64,000 nucleotides of DNA from CAZPBN01 sp964584935. Its GTDB lineage: Bacteria; Acidobacteriota; Aminicenantia; Aminicenantales; Aminicenantaceae. The translations under genes and the position numbers were made by a program. The stretch covers positions 62,001-126,000 of the forward strand of contig CAZPBN010000006.1 of NCBI GenBank assembly GCA_964584935.1, in the 5' to 3' direction. Under the pieces are notes generated by a model. It ran no database searches. It was not told where the DNA came from and was given only the letters and a program-made list of their open reading frames with translations. Position 1 is the first letter of the stretch. Each line of letters starts with the position of its first letter. Below, piece by piece: positions 52,657 to 60,243 of this stretch.

Positions 52657-54143
52657 TAAGCATCCTCCATACTAAATTTCCTTTTTCTTATATAAGAAGG
52701 GGGTATGTTCAATTGCTTTCTATATTTGGCTACTGTCCGGCGCGCAACCTTTAGATTTTTCCCTGCCAGGATATCTTCTATTTCAATATCACTGAGCGGA
52801 TTGTTTTTATCTTCGTTTTCCACAAGCTTTTTGACTCGTTCTTTGACTTTTAATGAAGATATCTCTTCTCCAAAGTCTCCTTCAAGGGATTTATGAAAAA
52901 AATACTTGAGAGGATAAACTCCTCTGGGAGTCAACATGTATTTATTGGCAACAACTCTTCCCACAGTTGATTCATGAACACCTATGTCCCGGGCAAGCTC
53001 AACCAGCGTTAACGGCTTTATATAATCGATACCTTTATCCAGAAAGGCTTTCTGTTTATTGACAATGAACTCGGCTACTCTATATATTGTTTTATTTCTC
53101 TGGTTCAGACTCTGCAAAAACCAAAAAGCTTTTTTCATTTTATCCTTCAAAAATTTATAGGCTTCTGGCTTATTTTTTAAAGATTTCGATAATAGACCCT
53201 GATAATATTTATTTATTTTCAAACGAGGCAGACCTTCATTATTAATAACAATTTTATATTCATCATCTTCTTTGGAAACCATGATATCCGGCACAACATA
53301 AAACGTCTTTTCCTGTGTATATTTTCTCCCTGGAGCTGGCTCCAGTCTTTTAATCAACTCTATGTGAGGCTTTAAATCTGCGAGGGAAATACCAAGGATT
53401 TTTGCCAACTTTGCAAAATCTGATTTTTCCAATATATGAAGATAATTCTTTATAATTCTTTGAGTCACTTCATCATCTATCTGGAATAAATTCATCTGAG
53501 TGATAAGTGACTCTTTCAATGTCAAACTTCCCACTCCTATGGGATCGAATTCCATTATTCTTTTCCTGATTTCATCCACTTTTTGTTCAGAACAGTCATA
53601 TTTTCTTGCAATCTCCTGCAGAGAGGCAACCAAATATCCATCTTTGTTAATATTTCCAATCAAATACTGAGAAATCTCTTTGTCTTGTTCATCAAAGAAG
53701 GTCAGACTTGCCTGCCAATTCAAATGTTCCCAAAGGGAAATACTTTTAGAAACAAAATTTTCTAAAGCCAGAGATTCTTTCTCTTCCGAGAAATAGGGCT
53801 GAAATTTATTATCAAAATAATCCTGAAAGTAAGCTTCATAATCAATTTCTTCATTATTATCTAATGAATCTTCTTTTTTATTCACTCCTATTTCTTCCAA
53901 CTTTTTTTCTTGCTCTTTTTCTATCTCCTCTTCATCAGATTTATTTTTTGAAGTGGAATCCTCTTCTTTTTTATCTATCGTTTCTTCTTCAAGCTCCAGC
54001 ATAGGATTTTGAGAAAGTTCAGTATCAATAACTTCTATAAGTTCCAGATTGGTCAAAGGAAGCAATTTGATCGCCTGTTGGAGCGCAGGGGCAAGAATTA
54101 ATCTTTGAACTTGTCTCTGATCCAGTCTTTGTTTTAATTCCAT
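52656..54143 (-). CDS. rpoN: RNA polymerase sigma-54
   Basis: 495 residues. Glutamine/leucine-rich activator-interacting region (1-50: Q-R-Q-V-Q-R-L-I-L-A-P-A-L-Q-Q-A-I-K-L-L-P-L), an acidic linker, core-binding domain, helix-turn-helix (V-H-E-S-T-V-G-R-V-V-A-N-K-Y), and the RpoN box A-R-R-T-V-A-K-Y-R-K near the end. It needs AAA+ activators, none of which is encoded in the window. One clear target promoter is at 46717-46733. Confidence 0.97.
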   Translation of the reverse strand: MELKQRLDQRQVQRLILAPALQQAIKLLPLTNLELIEVIDTELSQNPMLELEEETIDKKEEDSTSKNKSDEEEIEKEQEKKLEEIGVNKKEDSLDNNEEIDYEAYFQDYFDNKFQPYFSEEKESLALENFVSKSISLWEHLNWQASLTFFDEQDKEISQYLIGNINKDGYLVASLQEIARKYDCSEQKVDEIRKRIMEFDPIGVGSLTLKESLITQMNLFQIDDEVTQRIIKNYLHILEKSDFAKLAKILGISLADLKPHIELIKRLEPAPGRKYTQEKTFYVVPDIMVSKEDDEYKIVINNEGLPRLKINKYYQGLLSKSLKNKPEAYKFLKDKMKKAFWFLQSLNQRNKTIYRVAEFIVNKQKAFLDKGIDYIKPLTLVELARDIGVHESTVGRVVANKYMLTPRGVYPLKYFFHKSLEGDFGEEISSLKVKERVKKLVENEDKNNPLSDIEIEDILAGKNLKVARRTVAKYRKQLNIPPSYIRKRKFSMEDA

Positions 54144-54176
54144 TATCTTTTTAACACCAATTTATAAGCCCGTATT

Positions 54177-54905
54177 TCAATTAAGAGTAAATGATTTTCC
54201 TAAATATTGCTTTTTGACTTCATCGGAAATCACCAGCTCTTCGGGTTTTCCTTCCTTATAAATTTTCCCTTTATCTATGATATAAGCCCTATCTGTGATT
54301 CTTAAAGTCTCTCTGACACTATGGTCAGTTAACAATAATCCTATACCCTTATTTTTTAAGGATATTAAAATTTTTTGTAAGTCTATGATCGCCAAAGGAT
54401 CTATTCCGGTAAATGGTTCATCCAAAAGAACAAACTTCGGATTCATAATCAAAGCCCTGGCAATTTCAAGCCTTCTTCTTTCTCCTCCTGATAATGTATA
54501 AGCTTTAGAATCAGCTAATTTCTCCAGACCATATTCCCCTAGAACTTCATCCAATTGATTTCTTACTATTAGGGGCTTATTATAAATATTCTCCATTATA
54601 GAGAGGAGGTTATCCTCAACGCTTAATTTTTGAAAGATTGAAGGTTCTTGGGGAAGCAAACCTATTCCTTTTCTTGCTCGCACATACATGGGAAGTTCTG
54701 TGATATCTTCGTTTTCCAAGAACACCTGCCCTGAGTTTTGCGGGATGAGACCAAGTATTATGGAAAAAGTAGTCGTCTTTCCTGCCCCATTAGGTCCAAG
54801 AAGTCCAACGATTTCCCCTCTTTTCACATTTATTGAAATGTCATCAACAACAACTTTTCCTTTATAACTTTTCACCAGATTTTTTGCTTCTAAAGAGTTT
54901 GTCAT
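54177..54905 (-). CDS. lptB: Lipopolysaccharide export ATPase LptB
   Basis: 242 residues. ABC ATPase with Walker A G-P-N-G-A-G-K-T-T, Q-loop L-L-P-Q-E-P-S, signature L-S-G-G-E-R-R-R-L-E-I-A-R-A-L, Walker B F-V-L-L-D-E-P-F-T-G-I-D-P and switch H in T-D-H-S-V-R-E-T-L. The D-E-P-F-T-G-I-D-P and H-S-V-R-E-T segments match LptB. It powers LPS extraction from the inner membrane. Next to the LptA/C-like gene and rpoN, as in many diderms. Confidence 0.95.
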   Translation of the reverse strand: MTNSLEAKNLVKSYKGKVVVDDISINVKRGEIVGLLGPNGAGKTTTFSIILGLIPQNSGQVFLENEDITELPMYVRARKGIGLLPQEPSIFQKLSVEDNLLSIMENIYNKPLIVRNQLDEVLGEYGLEKLADSKAYTLSGGERRRLEIARALIMNPKFVLLDEPFTGIDPLAIIDLQKILISLKNKGIGLLLTDHSVRETLRITDRAYIIDKGKIYKEGKPEELVISDEVKKQYLGKSFTLN

Positions 54906-54908
54906 GTT

Positions 54909-56831
54909 TCACGATTTTATTTCTGTTATTGACCTTTCTCGTTGTCTGTTTTCTATAGCGATTTTATCATCAGCTATGAAAAAAGTCAATTTATAGCCCT
55001 CTGTCTTCCCCTTGTTTTTCTCTTCCAAAACAGGATTCCCTGTGAGCTCTATCTTTTCTTCATCCAGATAACAAAAAGCAGTATTTCCCCTCCCTTCATA
55101 CCGATTCCATGTGATGATAACATTCCTTTTGGCAACGATCTCCTTTATATCTCCACTTTCTTTGTTCAAATAAACAGTAAAGGAATCAGCCCGAATGACA
55201 GCTTCCTCAATGTTTAAAAGGCATTCATTTTTTTTCTTTTTAAATAACAACAAATGCTTTTCTGGTTTATACCGCACTTCATCAGATAATATTTCCAATC
55301 TTTTTTCTTTCCCACTCTCCTTCCCCTTATAAGGAAAAACAGACTTCACTTCACGATTTCCAGAAAGGGCTCCTGTTCCCAAAAAGAAGTCAAGTTTCTT
55401 TGCCTGAACCATTTCTTTCTCCTGCCACGCTTTAACATTTCCTGTTAAAATAAAATGATTCCTTTGGTTAAAATATCTCATAATCTTTGCGGTTATAAAA
55501 ACAGGTTTTTCTGTGGAGAAAAAACCAACAGACTTATCTGCTTTGTTTTCAGGAGATAAAATAATTTTAACATTATTCCGTGCCACAATATTATTATTTT
55601 CCAAATAGAGAAATATCTCCTCTGCTAAAATTCTTTTCCCTGACATATTCATTTCCGGCTCGTTTCCTTCTTCTCCAGTAACACAAAAATAATCTCCTCT
55701 CCCTTTTCTTTTTATTCGGTGTCCTTTCACGATCCAATTTTCTTCCTTATGAATGCTTTTATTTTGTATTTCTGCATCATTGACCGCATCAAACCTTATG
55801 ATCTCTCCTTTTTTATTAAATGCAATCTTTATATCTTGGGCTTTAATAAAGGCAAAACTGTCTTCATCAGAGTAAATTTTTAGCATGCTTTTTCCACGAC
55901 TCTCTATAGTTTTAATTTCACGGGAATCCCAAAAAGCCTGGAAATCAATCCTATCTGCCTTCAACTCACGTATATCGCCAGAATAAAATACAGTGGAATT
56001 TTTATTTTTTTCATTAGAATCTTCTTTCTCTTTCGCATAAAATGCTTTAGCAGCTCCGATCAAAGATAATGTCTTTATATTTTGTTCATTGGGAAAAAGC
56101 TTGAAGTTCATGCGTTTAGAGGAAGCAAAACTTTCTCCGTAATCAATATGAACACTTCCAGCCGCTCTCCCCCTTTTTTTTCTTCTGTTGTATTCAAATC
56201 TATCAACAGAAACACTCAGGAGAAAAACAGAATCAAGACCAGGTCTTATTTCAAGTTTGACATTCTTTTCAAGTAATAATTTTTTCTGCCTCAAAGAATA
56301 CTCTAATATTTCGGAAGAACCATCAAGCCGTTGCGATGAGAATTCAACTCCCTCTGTAGTTTTGAAAGATTTATTTTTCCGATGATAATCGATTTCAATC
56401 GACCTTATCTCTAAATCCTTTTGAATCAATTTCACTCCACCTGACAATTTAAAATAAGTCTGTTTTTTATTATGAACTCCTTTATCCGCATAAACAAAAA
56501 CATCTTCATCTTCACTTTCTCCAAAATCAACAACTTTCACATTCCCTTCCAGAAAATAAATTTCTTTTTCATCCTCTTTCTCTATCTCTTCATCACTTCT
56601 TCTATAATGCTTATCAGCACTGATCTCTATCATCTTTCTTTCACGCTCGAATTCCCTGTGTTCTGGTTGATATTTTTCATCAATTTCATCTTTCTCGATT
56701 TCCTTACGACTGTTTGTATCAATCGACCGTTCTCTCAAGTGGGTTACAAAATACACTGAAATAACAAAAAGAAAGACACATATGGAAATAATTATGAAAT
56801 ATCTTATCACTTTTACTGAATTGGATTTCAT
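54909..56831 (-). CDS. Large LptC/LptA (OstA-type) bridge protein
   Basis: 640 residues. One membrane helix near the N-terminus (about 9-29: YFIIISICVFLFVISVYFV), then repeated beta-jellyroll segments of the OstA/LptA kind, such as F-K-L-S-G-G-V-K-L-I, F-I-L-T-G-N-V-K-A-W and I-V-A-K-R-N-V-I-I-T-W. The N-terminal anchor and first segment correspond to LptC (L-x-G-N-V-K pattern) and the later ones to LptA. LptC and LptA are normally separate proteins of under 200 residues each, so this looks like a fused, extended periplasmic bridge for LPS. It sits 3 nt before lptB. Confidence 0.75.
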   Translation of the reverse strand: MKSNSVKVIRYFIIISICVFLFVISVYFVTHLRERSIDTNSRKEIEKDEIDEKYQPEHREFERERKMIEISADKHYRRSDEEIEKEDEKEIYFLEGNVKVVDFGESEDEDVFVYADKGVHNKKQTYFKLSGGVKLIQKDLEIRSIEIDYHRKNKSFKTTEGVEFSSQRLDGSSEILEYSLRQKKLLLEKNVKLEIRPGLDSVFLLSVSVDRFEYNRRKKRGRAAGSVHIDYGESFASSKRMNFKLFPNEQNIKTLSLIGAAKAFYAKEKEDSNEKNKNSTVFYSGDIRELKADRIDFQAFWDSREIKTIESRGKSMLKIYSDEDSFAFIKAQDIKIAFNKKGEIIRFDAVNDAEIQNKSIHKEENWIVKGHRIKRKGRGDYFCVTGEEGNEPEMNMSGKRILAEEIFLYLENNNIVARNNVKIILSPENKADKSVGFFSTEKPVFITAKIMRYFNQRNHFILTGNVKAWQEKEMVQAKKLDFFLGTGALSGNREVKSVFPYKGKESGKEKRLEILSDEVRYKPEKHLLLFKKKKNECLLNIEEAVIRADSFTVYLNKESGDIKEIVAKRNVIITWNRYEGRGNTAFCYLDEEKIELTGNPVLEEKNKGKTEGYKLTFFIADDKIAIENRQRERSITEIKS

Positions 56832-56846
56832 TGTTACTACTGTTTG

Positions 56847-58541
56847 TTATCTTTTCTTTGCATCCTCAAAAGCAAGAGAGATGATTTCTTCTCCGGCATA
56901 ATTAGAAAATTGCAATGAATAAACCATATTGATTCTTTCTCCCTGCTGAATGAAATCTGCATAATCCGGCTTCCTCCATCCAAAAGCTTCAAAATACCTG
57001 CCATTTTTTCTAACCAGAAGTTTACAATGTGCATTTTTAATCTTTTGGGGTTTTTTCACAACTTCTGCATTTTCCACAAGAAAAACAGGTTTGGGGTTTC
57101 CAATACCAAAAGGAGAAAGAAGACGAAACTTTTCTATAAAAGAATCATTAATGTCGGCAAAATCCAAATTGGCATCTATATAAATTTTATGTTTTAAGTC
57201 TTCCTCTGTAATTTTTGATTCTGCAATAAGATTGACATTCTTTTTAAATATGTCCATGTTCTTTTGCAACAAAACACAACCTGCGGCTAGTTTATGGCCT
57301 CCATGTTCTTCTAAAAATCCTTTACATTCATCAAGACAATCAATAATGGAAAATTCCTTTATGCTTCTGCCTGAACCGTAAGCAATTCCATTCTGATTGG
57401 CAAAAAGTATTACCGGACGATTATACATTTCTTTTAACTTTGACGCCACAATCCCTATAACTCCCCTATGCCATTCATCGCAATCCAATACCAATAGTTT
57501 ATAGCGGTTCTCCAAATTTCTGTTTTTTATCCTTTTTAATGCCTGAACCAATATCTTTTCCTCCACTTTTTGCCTTTGAGAATTCAATTGATTCAGAAGG
57601 CCACTAATTTCATCACACTCCAGGGTCGAATATTCAAAAAAAAGTCTTACTGCTAAATCAGCCATTCCCATCCTTCCGGCAGCATTGATTCTGGGACCAA
57701 TTCTAAAACCCACATCTCCAACAGTTACTTTTTTTCTTCTGATACCACTTGCCCTCAGTAAACTTTTCAACCCTTTATTTGAGACTTTTTCGAGTGCCTC
57801 TAATCCAAACTTCACAAATAGCCTATTCTCTCCGGTCAAATCAACCACATCAGCAACAGTTCCAATTGAAACAAGTTTCAAATAATGGTTTATCAAGTCC
57901 GATTTTCCACAATTATCTAAAAGAGCCTGAACAAGCTTAAAAACAACCCCCACTCCAGCCAGTTTTTTATCAGGATATCCAGAATCATTTTTAACCGGAT
58001 CTAAAATCCCTACGGCATCAGGCAATTCAGAGCCTGGAAGATGATGATCTGTTACAATCACATCGACTCCCTTCTCCTTCGCTATCTTTGTGAAATTAAC
58101 AGCTTTAATTCCACAATCAACAGTGATCACAAGTTTTATATTTTTCTTTAAAATAAAATTGATGTGGTGTTTCTTTATTCCATATCCCTCTTTCAATCGG
58201 TGAGGAATATAGTAATCAACATCACCCCCTAAAGATTTCAAAGCTTTACGAAGCATAACAACTGAAAGCACTCCATCAACATCATAGTCACCGAAAATGA
58301 GGATTTTTTCTTTAAGATAAATTGCTTTTCTTATCCTTTTCACCGAATCGCTCATACCATTCATTAAGTAAGGATCATGCATTCCTTCCAAATTTCCATA
58401 TAAAAATTCATGGGCTGCTTCTCCATCATTAATATTTCTATTTATCAATACTTGGGTGAGTTCATAAGGTATCTTCAATTCAGCAGATAGAATTTTTGCT
58501 CGTTCATTATAAGGAGACATAATCCAGATTTTTTCTCTCAT
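56847..58541 (-). CDS. recJ: Single-stranded-DNA-specific exonuclease RecJ
   Basis: 564 residues from the chosen ATG at 58541 (M-R-E-K-I-W, with the family's early W-I). DHH-family motifs: I-F-G-D-Y-D-V-D-G-V, T-V-D-C-G-I, and V-T-D-H-H-L-P-G. A DHHA1 domain with S-G-R-S-I-K-E-F-S and H-G-G-H-K-L-A-A-G-C follows, with an OB-fold end. It degrades single-stranded DNA 5'-3' in recombination and repair. The frame is open to 58604, but the extra residues do not resemble RecJ. It ends 15 nt upstream of the LptC/A-like gene. Confidence 0.95.
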   Translation of the reverse strand: MREKIWIMSPYNERAKILSAELKIPYELTQVLINRNINDGEAAHEFLYGNLEGMHDPYLMNGMSDSVKRIRKAIYLKEKILIFGDYDVDGVLSVVMLRKALKSLGGDVDYYIPHRLKEGYGIKKHHINFILKKNIKLVITVDCGIKAVNFTKIAKEKGVDVIVTDHHLPGSELPDAVGILDPVKNDSGYPDKKLAGVGVVFKLVQALLDNCGKSDLINHYLKLVSIGTVADVVDLTGENRLFVKFGLEALEKVSNKGLKSLLRASGIRRKKVTVGDVGFRIGPRINAAGRMGMADLAVRLFFEYSTLECDEISGLLNQLNSQRQKVEEKILVQALKRIKNRNLENRYKLLVLDCDEWHRGVIGIVASKLKEMYNRPVILFANQNGIAYGSGRSIKEFSIIDCLDECKGFLEEHGGHKLAAGCVLLQKNMDIFKKNVNLIAESKITEEDLKHKIYIDANLDFADINDSFIEKFRLLSPFGIGNPKPVFLVENAEVVKKPQKIKNAHCKLLVRKNGRYFEAFGWRKPDYADFIQQGERINMVYSLQFSNYAGEEIISLAFEDAKKR

Positions 58542-58617
58542 TTTTTTAAATTTAACACAATATAGGGTAATGAACAACACAAATAGAGAATGAAGGAATT
58601 TCAATCTATTTTCTATT

Positions 58618-58646
58618 TTGAATTATATCATTTTCTTATATATAAT
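58618..58646 (+). promoter_or_regulatory. Sigma-70 promoter of small membrane protein
   Basis: TTGAAT (58618-58623), 17-nt spacer, perfect TATAAT (58641-58646). Start near 58653, directly ahead of a tandem repeat. Confidence 0.6.
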
Positions 58647-58655
58647 ATATTCTTT

Positions 58656-58679
58656 TTAAAATACCGATTAAAATACCGA
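58656..58679 (+). repeat. Perfect 12-bp tandem repeat in 5' leader
   Basis: TTAAAATACCGA occurs twice in direct tandem (58656-58667 and 58668-58679), just after the predicted start of transcription and before the GGGAGGA ribosome-binding site. Confidence 0.6.
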
Positions 58680-58697
58680 CCGGCAAGGGAGGAAATA

Positions 58698-59279
58698 ATG
58701 AAAACTATAAAAATTTTTGCCGTTCTAATTCTTTTATTCACACTATCGTTACCATTTTGGCTCTCTCCTCAAACTGTTCATTTTAAGAAGGATTTTTCGG
58801 TAAAGCTTATTATTAATCAACTGTTGATCCTACTTCTCATTGCTCTTTTTCTGGAAAGAGCTCTTGATGTATTCCTAACAACTTGGAGAGCCCAAAAATC
58901 GGAAGAACTTGAAAATGATATCAACAAAATTCAAAAAAAATTGGAATCAAAACCAGGAAAAACCAATTCAAACCAAACAAAAGAGCTTGAACAAAAGAGT
59001 AAGCAAAAACTTATTTATCGGGCAGAAACACGTAAAATTGCTCTCTGGGCAGGATTAATCCTCGGCATTTTAATCAGTGCAGCAGGAGTGAGGACTATTA
59101 GCAACTTTTTTATTATAAAGCATTTAAACAGCGTCCAAAAAAACCTGTTCATTTTTCTAGATGTGTTTATGACCGGGGGACTCATTTCAGGGGGCAGCGA
59201 TGGAATCCACAAAATCACAGAATTCTTAAGGAATTTTTTAGAAACTTCAACCTATAAAGCAAAAAAAGAACGGAAATAA
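58698..59279 (+). CDS. Hypothetical membrane protein
   Basis: 193 residues, unrecognised. Start at 58698, supported by GGGAGGA upstream and a promoter downstream of the alternative ATG at 58590. Hydrophobic segments: about 7-24 (signal-like), 38-55, 118-138 and 152-170. A Lys/Glu-rich loop (about 65-110) is coiled-coil-like. The last segment has T-G-G-L-I-S-G-G-S-D-G-I-H-K-I-T-E-F. Its own promoter and ribosome-binding site show that it is expressed. ftsY follows 63 nt later with its own promoter. Confidence 0.7.
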   Translation: MKTIKIFAVLILLFTLSLPFWLSPQTVHFKKDFSVKLIINQLLILLLIALFLERALDVFLTTWRAQKSEELENDINKIQKKLESKPGKTNSNQTKELEQKSKQKLIYRAETRKIALWAGLILGILISAAGVRTISNFFIIKHLNSVQKNLFIFLDVFMTGGLISGGSDGIHKITEFLRNFLETSTYKAKKERK

Positions 59280-59304
59280 AACAAACTCGTTATAGAATAA
59301 CAAA

Positions 59305-59333
59305 TTGACTCAAATTGAGTTAGTCAATATAAT
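59305..59333 (+). promoter_or_regulatory. Sigma-70 promoter of ftsY, near-leaderless
   Basis: TTGACT (59305-59310), 17-nt spacer, perfect TATAAT (59328-59333). Start near 59340-59343 with the ATG at 59343 and no Shine-Dalgarno sequence. Confidence 0.6.
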
Positions 59334-59342
59334 GGGCAAGTT

Positions 59343-60236
59343 ATGCTTGGAAACCTTAAAGACAAACTCTCAAAAACAAGAAAAACGTTCATAGAAAAAT
59401 TTGAAGATATCATTAATAGTGAAAAAAATAGGGAAAAAATACTGGAAGAAATCACCGAGACTCTCATACTAGCCGATGCAGGAATTCAAACTTCTGAAAA
59501 AATAATCCAGAACATAAAATCAAAAAGCAGAAAAACCGATTCTTTTTTTTCTACAAGACAAATTCTGAAAGAGGAAATCATTCAGATGCTTTCAAAATTT
59601 CCTTCGGATTTAAACCTCCTAAACTCTCAATCTGTGATCATGTTTGTAGGAGTCAATGGTGGGGGAAAAACAACCTCGCTGGCAAAACTAGCCAATAAAC
59701 TCAAACAGGAAGGGAATAATGTGCTCATGGTCGCTGCAGATACCTTTAGAGCCGCTGCCCAGGAACAGCTTGTTATTTGGGGAAAAAAGCTGAACATTCC
59801 AGTTATAACAGGCCAGTACAATGCTGATCCCGCCTCTGTCGTGTATGATGCCATTCAATCATTTAAAGCGAGGAATGCGGATATACTCCTTATAGATACA
59901 GCAGGGAGAATTCACACCAATATCAATCTAATGACTGAACTTGAAAAAATTAAAAGGATCACTTCAAGAGAAATCGAAAACGCTCCTCAAGAAGTCCTTC
60001 TTATTCTGGATTCGAGCATTGGTCAGAATGCTCTGTCTCAGGCAAAAGAGTTTTTAAAGTTTTCCGGAATCACAGGTGTCTTCCTTACAAAACTGGATGG
60101 AACAGCCAAAGGCGGGTGCACTCTAACTATCGTTGATTCTTTGAATTTGCCTATAAAATTTATTGGAGTGGGAGAAAAAGAAGAGGATATTTTCCCCTTT
60201 AATCCTCAGGAATTCACCAACGCTCTCATATCATGA
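59343..60236 (+). CDS. ftsY: Signal recognition particle receptor FtsY
   Basis: 297 residues, only the N and G domains. G1 is G-V-N-G-G-G-K-T-T (usual form G-V-N-G-V-G-K-T-T), G2 D-T-F-R-A-A-A-Q-E-Q-L, G3 D-T-A-G-R, G4 T-K-L-D-G-T-A-K-G-G, closing G-V-G-E-K-E-E-D-I. The D-A-T-T-G-Q-N motif of FtsY is D-S-S-I-G-Q-N here. It docks ribosome-SRP complexes at the membrane for insertion of membrane proteins. The acidic A domain of E. coli FtsY is absent, as in many bacteria. Confidence 0.95.
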   Translation: MLGNLKDKLSKTRKTFIEKFEDIINSEKNREKILEEITETLILADAGIQTSEKIIQNIKSKSRKTDSFFSTRQILKEEIIQMLSKFPSDLNLLNSQSVIMFVGVNGGGKTTSLAKLANKLKQEGNNVLMVAADTFRAAAQEQLVIWGKKLNIPVITGQYNADPASVVYDAIQSFKARNADILLIDTAGRIHTNINLMTELEKIKRITSREIENAPQEVLLILDSSIGQNALSQAKEFLKFSGITGVFLTKLDGTAKGGCTLTIVDSLNLPIKFIGVGEKEEDIFPFNPQEFTNALIS

Positions 60237-60243
60237 AATATAT

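Noticed and set aside
58542..58697. Upstream starts for RecJ (58604) and for the small membrane protein (58590)
   Set aside because: Extra residues are not family-like, and the promoter and ribosome-binding site at 58618-58697 support the inner start for the membrane protein.
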